From Bacteroidota bacterium (GTDB taxonomy: Bacteria; Bacteroidota; Bacteroidia; AKYH767-A; 2013-40CM-41-45), in contig SHNE01000048.1 in assembly GCA_004295015.1 (NCBI GenBank), positions 30,745 to 94,744 on the forward strand: a DNA stretch of 64,000 bases, in the 5' to 3' direction. The position numbers and the translations under genes were made by a program. Shown here piece after piece: positions 45,752 to 54,400 of the stretch. Numbering within the stretch: position 1 is the first letter of the stretch; every line of letters starts with the position of its first letter. The notes beneath the pieces are model-generated. The model was not told the origin of the DNA, searched no databases, and saw only the letters and a list, made by a program, of their open reading frames with translations.

Positions 45752-46123
45752 TCAGGTTTTACTAAAAAACCACATTTTCACGGCAATTCCCACAAGTATA
45801 AGTGCAAAGATTCTCTTCATAGCCAACTCCGGAATTTGTGTTGCGAATTTCCCTCCGAAATATCCCCCTATAAAAAAGAAAGCACCTAGAATTAACGCTG
45901 CTTTAACGTCCACAAATCCTTTTTGATAATATTGATAGGCAGCCAAAGCCCCCACAGGAAGTACCATCATAATAAGTGCCGTTCCTTGTGCTAATTGTTG
46001 TGAGTATCCCAAAAAGATGGCTAGGGCGGGAATAATTACAATAGCACCACCTAAACCGAGCAGACCACCTAATATTCCGGAGATAATTCCAATGGCTGCT
46101 ATAATGAAAAAGTTCGAATCCAT
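45752..46123 (-). CDS. Half-size TauE/SafE-family sulfur-anion transporter
   Basis: This 123-residue membrane protein has about four helices of the TSUP (TauE/SafE) family: IIAAIGIISGILGGLLGLGGAI, then VIIPALAIFLGYSQQLAQGT, LIMMVLPVGALAAYQYY and ALILGAFFFIGGYFGGKFA. The signature 'GGLLGLGGAIVIIPAL' is present once, while full-length members of about 250 residues have two copies. It may therefore work as a homodimer. In this cluster it may export sulfite or thiosulfate made by the MBL enzyme. It is preceded by the second Crp/Fnr-like box. Confidence 0.85.
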   Translation of the reverse strand: MDSNFFIIAAIGIISGILGGLLGLGGAIVIIPALAIFLGYSQQLAQGTALIMMVLPVGALAAYQYYQKGFVDVKAALILGAFFFIGGYFGGKFATQIPELAMKRIFALILVGIAVKMWFFSKT

Positions 46124-46156
46124 ATATCTTATTTTGTATGTGTATTATTAACACTA

Positions 46157-46205
46157 CAAAAATCCGACATTCAAATAGGATGCACAGTTACTCTTGTTAC
46201 ACAAG
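46157..46205 (-). promoter_or_regulatory. Promoter-like element plus Crp/Fnr-like operator before the TauE-like gene
   Basis: A box at 46182-46205 (minus strand, with TGTAACAAGAGTAACTGTGC) is nearly the same as the one before the MBL gene. GATTTTTG (46157-46164), one base off TAnnTTTG, lies exactly 17 bp further on, as in the other promoter. The box overlaps the 3' end of the Crp/Fnr gene. Confidence 0.55.
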
Positions 46206-46820
46206 TGTTATTTTGTTTCTTCCCAGCTGCAGGAGCTTCTCATCTTCCATTTGCTTCAAAAGGCGGGAAACTACCACCCTTGCTGTGCCTAATTCATTGG
46301 CAATTTGTTCATGCGTAATATAGAGAGTATGGCTCTTGGTAAGCTCGCATTTCTTTTTCAAAAATGATAAAAGCCTTTCATCCATTTTTTTGAACGCTAC
46401 TGCATTTACTACCTCTAGTAACTCCTCAAAGCGCTTGTGATACAGCCTGAAAATGTAATCCAACCATTCAGGGAATTCTTTAATAAGGAGAGTTACCTTG
46501 TCTATAGGGATAAACAATATTTCTGTTTCTTCTTCTGCGATGGCTTTTACCTTACTGGTATCCTGATGCAGACCTCCTAAAAATGACATGATGCAACTCT
46601 CCCCGGATTTAATATAGTAAAGAAGAATTTCCCTGCCGTCTTCTTCAGTGCGCATTACTTTAATACTGCCACTGGTCACAATTGGAATTGCTTTGATATA
46701 GGTATTCTCATTTAAGATTACTTCTCCTTCTGAAAAAGTCTTTGCCTTACCGTATTCGTAAAGCCTTTCCCTGATGAGTGGGGAAGATTTAAATTCTACT
46801 ATGTCATTTAATAGTTCCAT
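46197..46820 (-). CDS. Crp/Fnr-family transcriptional regulator
   Basis: This 207-residue regulator has a cyclic-nucleotide-binding-type beta-roll (about 20-125: GEVILNENTYIKAIPIVTSG, then REILLYYIKSGESCIMSF), a long dimer helix (FRLYHKRFEELLEVVNAV) and a winged helix-turn-helix with ITHEQIANELGTARVVVSRLL as the recognition unit. It has no obvious [Fe-S] Cys cluster, so direct oxygen sensing of the Fnr kind is unlikely; one or two Cys (for example CELTKS, SCIMSF) could sense sulfide or persulfide. It is the likely regulator of the two Crp-like boxes immediately downstream. It starts the minus-strand sulfur cluster. Confidence 0.88.
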   Translation of the reverse strand: MELLNDIVEFKSSPLIRERLYEYGKAKTFSEGEVILNENTYIKAIPIVTSGSIKVMRTEEDGREILLYYIKSGESCIMSFLGGLHQDTSKVKAIAEEETEILFIPIDKVTLLIKEFPEWLDYIFRLYHKRFEELLEVVNAVAFKKMDERLLSFLKKKCELTKSHTLYITHEQIANELGTARVVVSRLLKQMEDEKLLQLGRNKITLV

Positions 46821-47084
46821 TTTTTTATCAGATAATATTTTTGAAGATACATAGATTTTTCCGGTCCCGCTTTCAATTGTGTTTATTTCGAGATACCCTC
46901 AGCATATGTAAGAACAGGATAGGAGATGCCTGTGAGACTGTCAATTTCAGTAAACGGCTTAGTCCGGGCAGCTTAATATTTGGAACTCAAGGAAATAATA
47001 TTGTTTAAGAAAAATGTAAAAAAGTTAAACAAAATACCGCCTTGCTTGTTACAGGTATATAAAACAATTAAAAACCGATGTACC

Positions 47085-48788
47085 ATGAAAAAAACTCAAT
47101 TACTGACTCTACTTCTCTTTGCCGGCCTTTCATCCTTTCAGGCAAAGGCTCAAACTGCAGAATTGCAGATTATCCATAATGCCGCCGATCCTTCAGCAGC
47201 TTCTGTCGATATTTATGTTGACGGATTATTATTAGCCGACGATTTTACATTCCGCTCAGCTACTTCTTTTTTGACACTTAATTCAGGTGTGATGATCAAT
47301 GTTGGAGTTGCTGCAGCGACGAGTACTTCGGTGAGTGATACTCTTAAGAATTTTGAAATTACATTAATGTCAGGAGAACGTTATGTTGCAATTGCAAATG
47401 GCGTATTAAATCCGGCCGGTTTTGATACTAATCCGGACAACCGTTCCACAGCATTTACTTTGTTTATAACGGACGGAGTTCGTGACCTTGCCATGATGCC
47501 TGCTGATGTTGACTTTATAGTTGAACATGGTGCCAGTGATGCTCCTGCTGTTGATGTTCTGGCACGAAATGTAGCAAGCTTAGTTGATGATGCTGCATAT
47601 GGTGACATTACAGGATATATCAGCGTTCCCCCGGCTAATTATATTCTCGATGTAACACCTGCAAATGATAATTCTGTGATCGTCGCATCTTTTCAGGCTG
47701 ACTTAAGCGGCTTAGGTGGAGGCAGTGCAGTTGTATTTGCATCAGGTTTCCTTGATCCAACAGCTAATCAAAATGGACCTTCTTTTGGTTTGTTTGCTGC
47801 TTTATCAAGTGGGGTAGTGCTAACTCTTCCTCCGGTGAGTCAGGCTCGACTTCAAGTAATACACAATGCAGCTGATCCTGCTGCGGCCATAGTAGATATT
47901 TATGTAAATGGAAATTTGCTTCTAGATGATTTTGCATTCAGAAATGCTACCGCTTACATTGATGTTCCCGCTGATGCATTATTGAATATTGGCGTGGCAG
48001 GTCCGGGCAGCACTTCAGTAGCAGATACATTAAAAAATTTCGAAGTGACTCTTGTGAATGGCCAATCATACATTGCTGTTGCTAATGGGGTGCTGAATCC
48101 TTCAGGTTTTTCAGCTAACCCGGATTCACGACCAACAGCTTTCACACTTCTTTTACAGGATGGAATGCGTGAGATGTCAATGAATAGCAGTGATGTTGAT
48201 TTGAGAGTTATTCATGGAGCATCTGACGCACCAACGGTAGACGTCCTGGCCGGTACTGCGATATTGGTTGATGATGCTGCTTACACAGATATCACAGCAT
48301 ACTTATCAGTTCCTCCGGCGGCCTATACATTAAACATAACACCCGGAAATGATAATTCAGTAATCGTTGCAAGCTTTGCAGCTGATATTAGTACGCTTGG
48401 CGGAGCTTCTGCAATTATTCTTGCTTCAGGATTTTTAGATCCGACAAGTAATCAAAACGGCCCTGCCTTTACATTGATTGGAGTACTTGCTGACGGAACG
48501 GTCATTCCGTTCAATCTTAGCACAGGGATCGAAGAGAGTCAAATTAATAAGTTTAATATCTTCCCTAATCCTGCGTCGGATATGGTTCAATTAAACTTTG
48601 CCGAGAATACTTCTCAACCGACTACACTAAATGTGATGACAAGTGCAGGGCAATTGGTGCGAAGTGAAGTCATTCCACAGGGCACTTCTAATTATAAGAT
48701 TCTCATGGATAATTTGAGTTCGGGAGTCTATTTCCTCCATACTAAGACCGATAAAAGCAGTGGTTTTCAAAAGCTGATGATTCAGTAA
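47085..48788 (+). CDS. Secreted protein with duplicated DUF4397 domains and T9SS tail
   Basis: This 567-residue protein has a signal peptide (QLLTLLLFAGLSSFQAKA-Q). Two homologous blocks of about 229 residues start near residues 25 (AELQIIHNAADPSA) and 254 (ARLQVIHNAADPAA). Each holds a DUF4397 unit followed by a shorter 'HGASDAP' unit (VEHGASDAPAVDV, VIHGASDAPTVDV). A T9SS tail follows (FNIFPNPASDMVQLNF, ending QKLMIQ). The start at 47085 gives the signal peptide; the frame is open back to 46980. It is probably a surface protein, and no catalytic motif is visible. The gene has its own leader of about 260 bp from the neighbouring regulator. Confidence 0.88.
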   Translation: MKKTQLLTLLLFAGLSSFQAKAQTAELQIIHNAADPSAASVDIYVDGLLLADDFTFRSATSFLTLNSGVMINVGVAAATSTSVSDTLKNFEITLMSGERYVAIANGVLNPAGFDTNPDNRSTAFTLFITDGVRDLAMMPADVDFIVEHGASDAPAVDVLARNVASLVDDAAYGDITGYISVPPANYILDVTPANDNSVIVASFQADLSGLGGGSAVVFASGFLDPTANQNGPSFGLFAALSSGVVLTLPPVSQARLQVIHNAADPAAAIVDIYVNGNLLLDDFAFRNATAYIDVPADALLNIGVAGPGSTSVADTLKNFEVTLVNGQSYIAVANGVLNPSGFSANPDSRPTAFTLLLQDGMREMSMNSSDVDLRVIHGASDAPTVDVLAGTAILVDDAAYTDITAYLSVPPAAYTLNITPGNDNSVIVASFAADISTLGGASAIILASGFLDPTSNQNGPAFTLIGVLADGTVIPFNLSTGIEESQINKFNIFPNPASDMVQLNFAENTSQPTTLNVMTSAGQLVRSEVIPQGTSNYKILMDNLSSGVYFLHTKTDKSSGFQKLMIQ

Positions 48789-48825
48789 TTGATCTGATTA
48801 AAGGTTTATTTGAGTATGTAAAATA

Positions 48826-48861
48826 CTAAAGGGGAAGACTTAATTGTCCTCCCCTTTAGTG
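48826..48861. terminator. Bidirectional hairpin between the DUF4397 gene and alaS
   Basis: The 15-bp arms, 48826-48840 and 48847-48861 (ACTAAAGGGGA core, one mismatch), surround a TTAATT loop. It lies between two converging genes. Confidence 0.75.
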
Positions 48862-48905
48862 ATTTTAGGGAGGGGTTAATACCTCCACCTTTGTCCGGCA
48901 AATTT

Positions 48906-51506
48906 TTAGATCAGGCCTAATCCTTTTTCCAGTGCTGATTTCAATCCTTCCGGTTTTTTTCCTCCGGCAGTTGCATAAAATGCCTGGCCACCCCCGCCCC
49001 CTTGAATTTCTTTTGACAACTCCCGAATGATATTGGTTGCGTTAAGATTTTTTTCGCTAACAAGATTATCAGAGATAATAAGTGAGAGATGTGCTTTATT
49101 ATCAATTTCTGCTCCGCAAAGAAAAAACAGGTTGTCAACCTGATTTTTTAATTCGAATGATATGTTTTTAATTGCATCTGCATTTGGAAGATCGATCTGG
49201 CTAATTATTACGTTTACACCATTGATCGTTTTCTTACTTTGAATCAAATCTTTCTTTATCGCCTGAGCTTTTTCATTAATAAAAACATTTATCTGATGCT
49301 GTAGTGCTGTATTTTCATCAAGCAGGGCTTCAATTCTTTGGGGAATATCTTTGGGATGTTTTAATATTTCTGAAATGCGGCAAAGTTGAGCTGACTGATT
49401 TTCATAGTAGGCAATTGCATTATCAGAAGTTATTGCTTCGATTCTTCTCACACCTGCAGCGACAGCACTTTCTGCAACTATCTTCAAGAGTCCGATTTGT
49501 CCTGTTGATTTTACATGTGTACCACCACAAAGTTCTCTGGAGAATGTCGGATCAAAGGTTATTACTCTCACAAACTCGCCATACTTTTCACCGAACAGAG
49601 CTGTTGCTCCCATTTCTGTTGCTTGCCTGATAGGGATATTTCTTTGTTCATCAAGTGAAATATTCTCCCTTATTTTGGTGTTTACGATTTCTTCAATTTT
49701 TGAAATTTCCTCGTCGGTCACTTTTGCAAAATGAGCAAAGTCGAAACGGGTCGCTTCCATATTTACCAGGGATCCTTTTTGATTGACGTGTTCTCCGAGG
49801 ACTGATTTTAAGGCAGAGTGGAGTAAGTGAGTTGCACTGTGATTACTTGTGATAAGTCTTCTTCGACCGGCATCAACCAGGGCTTGAAATGTCGCACTCA
49901 GGTCTTGGGGAAGTTTGTTGCAGAAATGAATAATCAGGTTGTTTTCTTTAAGGGTATCTGTGATGATGACCTTTTCGTTTCCTGCAATTAAAATTCCTGT
50001 ATCGCCAACTTGTCCGCCACTTTCAGCATAGAATGGTGTCCGGTTGAGAACAAGCTGATACTGTTCTTTCCCTTTTGCTTTCACTTTTCTGTACCGGAGA
50101 ATTTCACAGTCACAATCGAGTGAATCATATCCAACAAATTCGACTTCTTCGCCACTGCTAACTATTACCCAATCTTCCGTATCTACTACCGATGCGGCCC
50201 TTGAGCGTTCTTTTTGCTTTTCAAGATTTTTTTGAAAACCATCCATGTCTACGTCAAGGCCTTTTTCACGAGCCATGAGCTGTGTAAGATCTATAGGGAA
50301 ACCAAAGGTATCATAGAGTTCAAAAGCAAAATCTCCACTTATATTTTTATTTCCTGCTTCTTCGAATTTTTTTATTCCCGTATCAAGTGTACGAAGGAAT
50401 GACTGTTCTTCTTCCATAATGACACGTTGCACAAAATCCTGTTGGGTTTTGAGGTCAGGAAATACATCTTTGAATTGTTCACAAAGAATTGGAACCAGCT
50501 TATTTAAAAAGGGCTCTTTTAAATTGAGAAATGTGAAGGCATAACGGACAGCACGACGTAAAATTCTTCGAATTACATAACCTGCTTTATTATTACTTGG
50601 CAACTGTCCGTCGCTGATTGCAAAGGCAATTGCACGTATATGATCTGACATAACCCGCATTGCTATGTCTGTCTTTTCATCATGTCCATACTTTATACCG
50701 GCACGAACGGCAATAAACTGTATGAGCGGCTGGAAGACATCGGTATCATAATTCGATGTTTTCCCTTGCAGTGCCATGCATAATCGTTCAAAACCCATAC
50801 CGGTATCTACATGGCGTGCGGGAAGAGGTTCCAGGCTCGAATCTGCCTTGCGGTTGAATTCCATAAACACGTTATTCCAAATTTCAATAACCTGTGGATG
50901 GTTGTTGTTTACCAATTCTTTTCCGTTTATTTTTTTTATTTCTGATTCTGATCTTAAATCAACATGAATTTCTGTGCATGGACCGCAGGGGCCGGTATCA
51001 CCCATTTCCCAAAAATTATCTTTTTTATTTCCTTTAAGGATACGATCTTCCGAAATATATTTTTTCCAATGATCAAAACTTTCCTGGTCAAAGGCCAGTT
51101 TTTCTTTTGCATCGCCTTCAAATACGGTGACATATAATTTGTCTTTCGGAATTTTGTACACTTCAGTGAGCAATTGCCAGCTCCATTCGATAGCCTCCTT
51201 TTTAAAATAATCACCGAAAGACCAATTGCCGAGCATTTCAAACATCGTATGGTGATATGTATCGATACCAACTTCTTCCAGGTCATTATGCTTTCCGGAA
51301 ACACGCAAACATTTTTGGGTATTTGCGATCCGTTTATATTTCGCAGGGCTGTTTCCTAAAAAAATATCTTTAAACTGATTCATCCCTGCATTCGTGAACA
51401 TGAGGGTAGGATCATTTTTCACCACCATTGGGGCAGATGGGACGATTTGGTGGTTTTTACTTTTAAAGAATTCTAAAAAGGCTGTGCGTATTTCACCTGA
51501 GTTCAT
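48906..51506 (-). CDS. alaS: Alanine--tRNA ligase
   Basis: This 866-residue class II synthetase charges tRNA-Ala and edits Ser- or Gly-tRNA. It has the catalytic domain start (RTAFLEFFKSKNHQIVPSAP, motif 1 region), motif 2 around VSGKHNDLEEVG, motif 3 GFERLCMALQG, the editing-domain zinc motif HSATHLLHSAL, and the distal CGGTHVKSTGQIG. The C-terminal oligomerisation domain with GGGGGQAFYATAGGKKPEG is typical. Length is normal. It is transcribed away from the M23 peptidase gene; the 88 bp between them carry that gene's promoter. Confidence 0.97.
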   Translation of the reverse strand: MNSGEIRTAFLEFFKSKNHQIVPSAPMVVKNDPTLMFTNAGMNQFKDIFLGNSPAKYKRIANTQKCLRVSGKHNDLEEVGIDTYHHTMFEMLGNWSFGDYFKKEAIEWSWQLLTEVYKIPKDKLYVTVFEGDAKEKLAFDQESFDHWKKYISEDRILKGNKKDNFWEMGDTGPCGPCTEIHVDLRSESEIKKINGKELVNNNHPQVIEIWNNVFMEFNRKADSSLEPLPARHVDTGMGFERLCMALQGKTSNYDTDVFQPLIQFIAVRAGIKYGHDEKTDIAMRVMSDHIRAIAFAISDGQLPSNNKAGYVIRRILRRAVRYAFTFLNLKEPFLNKLVPILCEQFKDVFPDLKTQQDFVQRVIMEEEQSFLRTLDTGIKKFEEAGNKNISGDFAFELYDTFGFPIDLTQLMAREKGLDVDMDGFQKNLEKQKERSRAASVVDTEDWVIVSSGEEVEFVGYDSLDCDCEILRYRKVKAKGKEQYQLVLNRTPFYAESGGQVGDTGILIAGNEKVIITDTLKENNLIIHFCNKLPQDLSATFQALVDAGRRRLITSNHSATHLLHSALKSVLGEHVNQKGSLVNMEATRFDFAHFAKVTDEEISKIEEIVNTKIRENISLDEQRNIPIRQATEMGATALFGEKYGEFVRVITFDPTFSRELCGGTHVKSTGQIGLLKIVAESAVAAGVRRIEAITSDNAIAYYENQSAQLCRISEILKHPKDIPQRIEALLDENTALQHQINVFINEKAQAIKKDLIQSKKTINGVNVIISQIDLPNADAIKNISFELKNQVDNLFFLCGAEIDNKAHLSLIISDNLVSEKNLNATNIIRELSKEIQGGGGGQAFYATAGGKKPEGLKSALEKGLGLI

Positions 51507-51515
51507 AATTCGATG

Positions 51516-51546
51516 TTTGTATTGAAGTTCTTAAGCTGTATATTTG
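51516..51546 (+). promoter_or_regulatory. Consensus promoter of the M23 peptidase gene
   Basis: TTTG (51516-51519), a 19-bp spacer and TATATTTG (51539-51546) followed by C match the Bacteroidota consensus closely. The ATG at 51595 is 48 bp downstream. Confidence 0.75.
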
Positions 51547-51594
51547 CAATTCAGCAATTTTGCGAAGATAATCAGGATTCAGCTACCTCATAGC

Positions 51595-52566
51595 ATGCCG
51601 AAGGTAAAATATCACTTCAACACTCACACGCTCAAGTACGACAAAGTTATTGTCAGCTGGAGAAAGCGCCTGTTCAGAGTTATGGGTTGGCTGGCTACGG
51701 CCGTGGTATTTGGTGCTTTGATTATGTTGGTCAGTTATAATTTCTTTGATTCGCCTAAGGAAAAAAGGCTTAAACGAGCATTGGAAGAGTCGAACTACCA
51801 ATTTGAGTTATTGAAACAACGCACCGAGCAGATGGAAATGGTGCTCAATGATATTCAGGAAAGGGACAATACTATTTATCGGGTGATTTTTGAAGCTGAG
51901 CCTATCCCTAATAGTGTCCGGGGTGCCGGTTATGGTGGAGTGGACAGGTACAATGCACTCAGAAACATGTATAATTCCGATGTTGTTGTAGACATGACCA
52001 AAAAGGTAGATCGCCTGAGCAAACAATTATATATACAGTCTAAATCATATGATGAGGTTTGGGATTTGGTGAAAAACAAGGCCAACATGTTGGCATCAAT
52101 ACCTGCTATTCAACCGATTGCCAATAAGGATTTGAAACATATGGCCTCCGGATACGGCATGCGTATGCATCCTATTTACAAGACCGTGAAAATGCATACG
52201 GGAATGGATTTTACAGCGCCTGTTGGGACAGAAATTTATGCAACAGGAAATGGGACTGTCTCAAAAATTGAATTAAATGGACGTGGTTATGGCAATAACA
52301 TCATCATTGATCATGGCTATGCGTATGAAACATTGTATGGACACTTGAGCAGAATGGTTGTGCGTCAGGGACAAAAAGTGAAGCGAGGCGACTTGATTGC
52401 TTATGTAGGTAATTCAGGATCATCAACCGGTCCTCATCTGCATTATGAAGTAAGGAAACACGGTGATCCTATCAATCCGGTAAACTTCTATTATAATGAT
52501 CTGACCCCGGAAGAATATCAAAAGGTTCTTGAGATCTCTTCTATGCCTGGTCAGAGTTTCGATTAA
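51595..52566 (+). CDS. M23-family peptidoglycan DD-endopeptidase (LytM type)
   Basis: This 323-residue membrane-anchored cell-wall hydrolase has a cytosolic N-terminus, one TM helix (about residues 31-50, WLATAVVFGALIMLVSYNFF), a coiled coil (RALEESNYQFELLKQRTEQM) and a LytM/M23 domain with the zinc ligands: GMRMHPIYKTVKMHTGMDF (H and D), then GYAYETLYGHLS, and PHLHYEV. It likely cleaves peptide cross-links during growth. The start at 51595 is chosen for the MPKVKYHFNTHTLKYDKV N-terminus typical of the Bacteroidota group. alaS is divergent upstream; a MerR-type gene follows. Confidence 0.92.
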   Translation: MPKVKYHFNTHTLKYDKVIVSWRKRLFRVMGWLATAVVFGALIMLVSYNFFDSPKEKRLKRALEESNYQFELLKQRTEQMEMVLNDIQERDNTIYRVIFEAEPIPNSVRGAGYGGVDRYNALRNMYNSDVVVDMTKKVDRLSKQLYIQSKSYDEVWDLVKNKANMLASIPAIQPIANKDLKHMASGYGMRMHPIYKTVKMHTGMDFTAPVGTEIYATGNGTVSKIELNGRGYGNNIIIDHGYAYETLYGHLSRMVVRQGQKVKRGDLIAYVGNSGSSTGPHLHYEVRKHGDPINPVNFYYNDLTPEEYQKVLEISSMPGQSFD

Positions 52567-52730
52567 TTTTTGGTTTCGAATAAAAGTCTTAACATTGTTT
52601 GTTATTTTTATTAAATTCATCAATCAGACTTTTATCCTCCATTGAGGGTTCATAAGTTGGATTTATCAGGTGCAGAGTCTCAATAAAATTGGTTATATTC
52701 GTAAAAGCCCGACAATTAAAATTATTATTT

Positions 52731-53189
52731 ATGCCATACAAAGAGAAAGAAATCGAAAAGCTATATTATAGTATTGGCGAGGTCGCTCAAATTTTTGGAG
52801 TTAACACTTCACACATACGTTTTTGGTCGAAGGAGTTTGATGTAATTAAACCTGCCACCAATAAAAAAGGGAATCGACTGTATACTATGAGTGATATTGA
52901 GAATTTCAAGAAAATATATCACCTGGTAAAGGAAAAAGGCTTCACATTAAAAGGTGCTAAGGTCGAATTAAAAGAAACTAAGAGTCGCCTTAAAGCAGAG
53001 TCCGAATATCCAAGCGATTTTGCGGTTCCACAACTGCATGACAACCCTGTGAGCATACCCATGCCGGAACGGGAAGCTGATTTGGAAGACAGCATGGTAA
53101 ATAATATCATGATATTAAATTCACTGAACAAAATGAAAAGTTCCTTGCTCGATGTGCAAAAGGAGTTAATGTTACTCGAGGAAAAGTAA
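52731..53189 (+). CDS. MerR-family transcriptional regulator
   Basis: This 152-residue protein has an N-terminal MerR winged helix-turn-helix: LYYSIGEVAQIFGVNTSHIR, FWSKEFDVIKP, NRLYTMSDIENFKKIYHLVKEKGFTLKGAK. A long helix then leads to a short, acidic C-terminal region (residues about 90-152) ending in a coiled coil. The usual metal-binding or drug-binding domain is absent. It is conserved beside the M23 peptidase and alaS in this phylum, so it may regulate cell-envelope genes. The start at 52731 follows from the conserved MPYKEKEI. A terminator follows. Confidence 0.88.
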   Translation: MPYKEKEIEKLYYSIGEVAQIFGVNTSHIRFWSKEFDVIKPATNKKGNRLYTMSDIENFKKIYHLVKEKGFTLKGAKVELKETKSRLKAESEYPSDFAVPQLHDNPVSIPMPEREADLEDSMVNNIMILNSLNKMKSSLLDVQKELMLLEEK

Positions 53190-53218
53190 GAAACCGGGTC
53201 AACACAAAATTATTCCTA

Positions 53219-53250
53219 TTCCGTTCTTTCCCTGAACGGAATTTTTTTTT
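53219..53250 (+). terminator. Terminator after the MerR-type gene
   Basis: TTCCGTTC (53219-53226) pairs with GAACGGAA (53234-53241) over a 7-nt loop, followed by nine T. Confidence 0.92.
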
Positions 53251-53317
53251 ACTCTTCTCATCAGGAAATAGCAGTTTTGAATTTAACTCAAGGAAAAACT
53301 TCTTTTGCATTTACCTG

Positions 53318-54283
53318 CTACCAGCGTGCATCTTTTAACAGGTACTTGCTCACATAATCTTTCACACCGGCTTCCAGGGTATAGAAATCTTTTAAATACC
53401 CTATACTTCGGATTTTGCTCATATCGGCTTCAGTAAAGTATTGATATTTTTCACGAATATCTTCCGGTGTATCCACGAAATTAATTTCCGGTGAAAGGTT
53501 TAGTGCCGAAAAAGTATTTTGTGCCAATGCTAAAAAAGTTCGGGCCTTCCCTGATCCGAGATTGTAGAGTCCGGAATCCTTGCGATGGTGCAGGAAGAAA
53601 TAACATACATCCACGACATCTTTTACGTAGACAAAATCCCGCAATTGTTCTCCATCCTTAAATTCAGGTCTGTGGGAACGGAATAATTTCATGCTTCCAT
53701 TTTGTTTGATTTGATTGAAAGCATGGAAAATAACGGAGGCCATTCGTCCTTTGTGGTATTCATTCGGACCGTAGACATTAAAGAACTTTAGTCCGACCCA
53801 GGAATAGGGTTTTTTATCCTGAGCTAATGCCCATTTGTCAAAATCATTTTTCGAATCACCATAAGGATTGAGGGGCACCAGTTTTTCAACGATTGAATGA
53901 TCGTCTTTGTATCCATGTTCACCTGCTCCATAGGTGGCAGCGGAGGAGGCATATACAAGGGGCAGCCCGAATTCAATACAGAGATTCCAGATTTCTTTAG
54001 TATAATTTAAATTCAGTTCGTCAAAAATATCTTTATTGAATTCAGTTGTATCGGTTCTTGCTCCAATGTGAAAAATAAACTGGACAAAATGCTGGTTTTC
54101 TTTTAACCAGGTATGAAACTCTTTTCTGTCTATTTTTAAGCTGAATGTTTTATTATCCAGGTTGGTTTTTTTTTCGGGATGCGAAAAATCATCAACCAAT
54201 ACCAAGTCATTAAACCCTTCGTCATTTAATTTTCTGACTAAACAACTTCCAATAAATCCGGCAGCTCCGGTTACAACAATCAT
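53318..54283 (-). CDS. hldD: ADP-glyceromanno-heptose 6-epimerase
   Basis: This 321-residue SDR-type epimerase inverts C6 of ADP-D-glycero-manno-heptose to make the L,D-heptose used for the lipopolysaccharide core. The signs are the NADP-binding VVTGAAGFIGSCLV at the start, the family block VDDFSHPEKKTNL, SSAATYGAG, the catalytic YGDSKNDFDKW (Y-x3-K) and FFNVYGPNEYHKGRMAS. The start at 54283 is chosen because the Rossmann strand begins there; the frame runs to an ATG 11 codons further up. It stands alone on the minus strand. Confidence 0.93.
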   Translation of the reverse strand: MIVVTGAAGFIGSCLVRKLNDEGFNDLVLVDDFSHPEKKTNLDNKTFSLKIDRKEFHTWLKENQHFVQFIFHIGARTDTTEFNKDIFDELNLNYTKEIWNLCIEFGLPLVYASSAATYGAGEHGYKDDHSIVEKLVPLNPYGDSKNDFDKWALAQDKKPYSWVGLKFFNVYGPNEYHKGRMASVIFHAFNQIKQNGSMKLFRSHRPEFKDGEQLRDFVYVKDVVDVCYFFLHHRKDSGLYNLGSGKARTFLALAQNTFSALNLSPEINFVDTPEDIREKYQYFTEADMSKIRSIGYLKDFYTLEAGVKDYVSKYLLKDARW

Positions 54284-54400
54284 AGATAGAAATATTTGAC
54301 GAAATAAAATTCTCAATTCAATATTCTACAAAGGAAAAGGAAAACATCCGAATGGACAACATAGGCAGGTTTTCTGACTGAATTGATCAAAACATCGCAA

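Noticed and set aside
47040..47060. TTGTTACAG before the DUF4397 gene as a third Crp/Fnr-like box
   Set aside because: Only the right half matches the two sulfur-cluster boxes; the left half is absent and the spacing differs.
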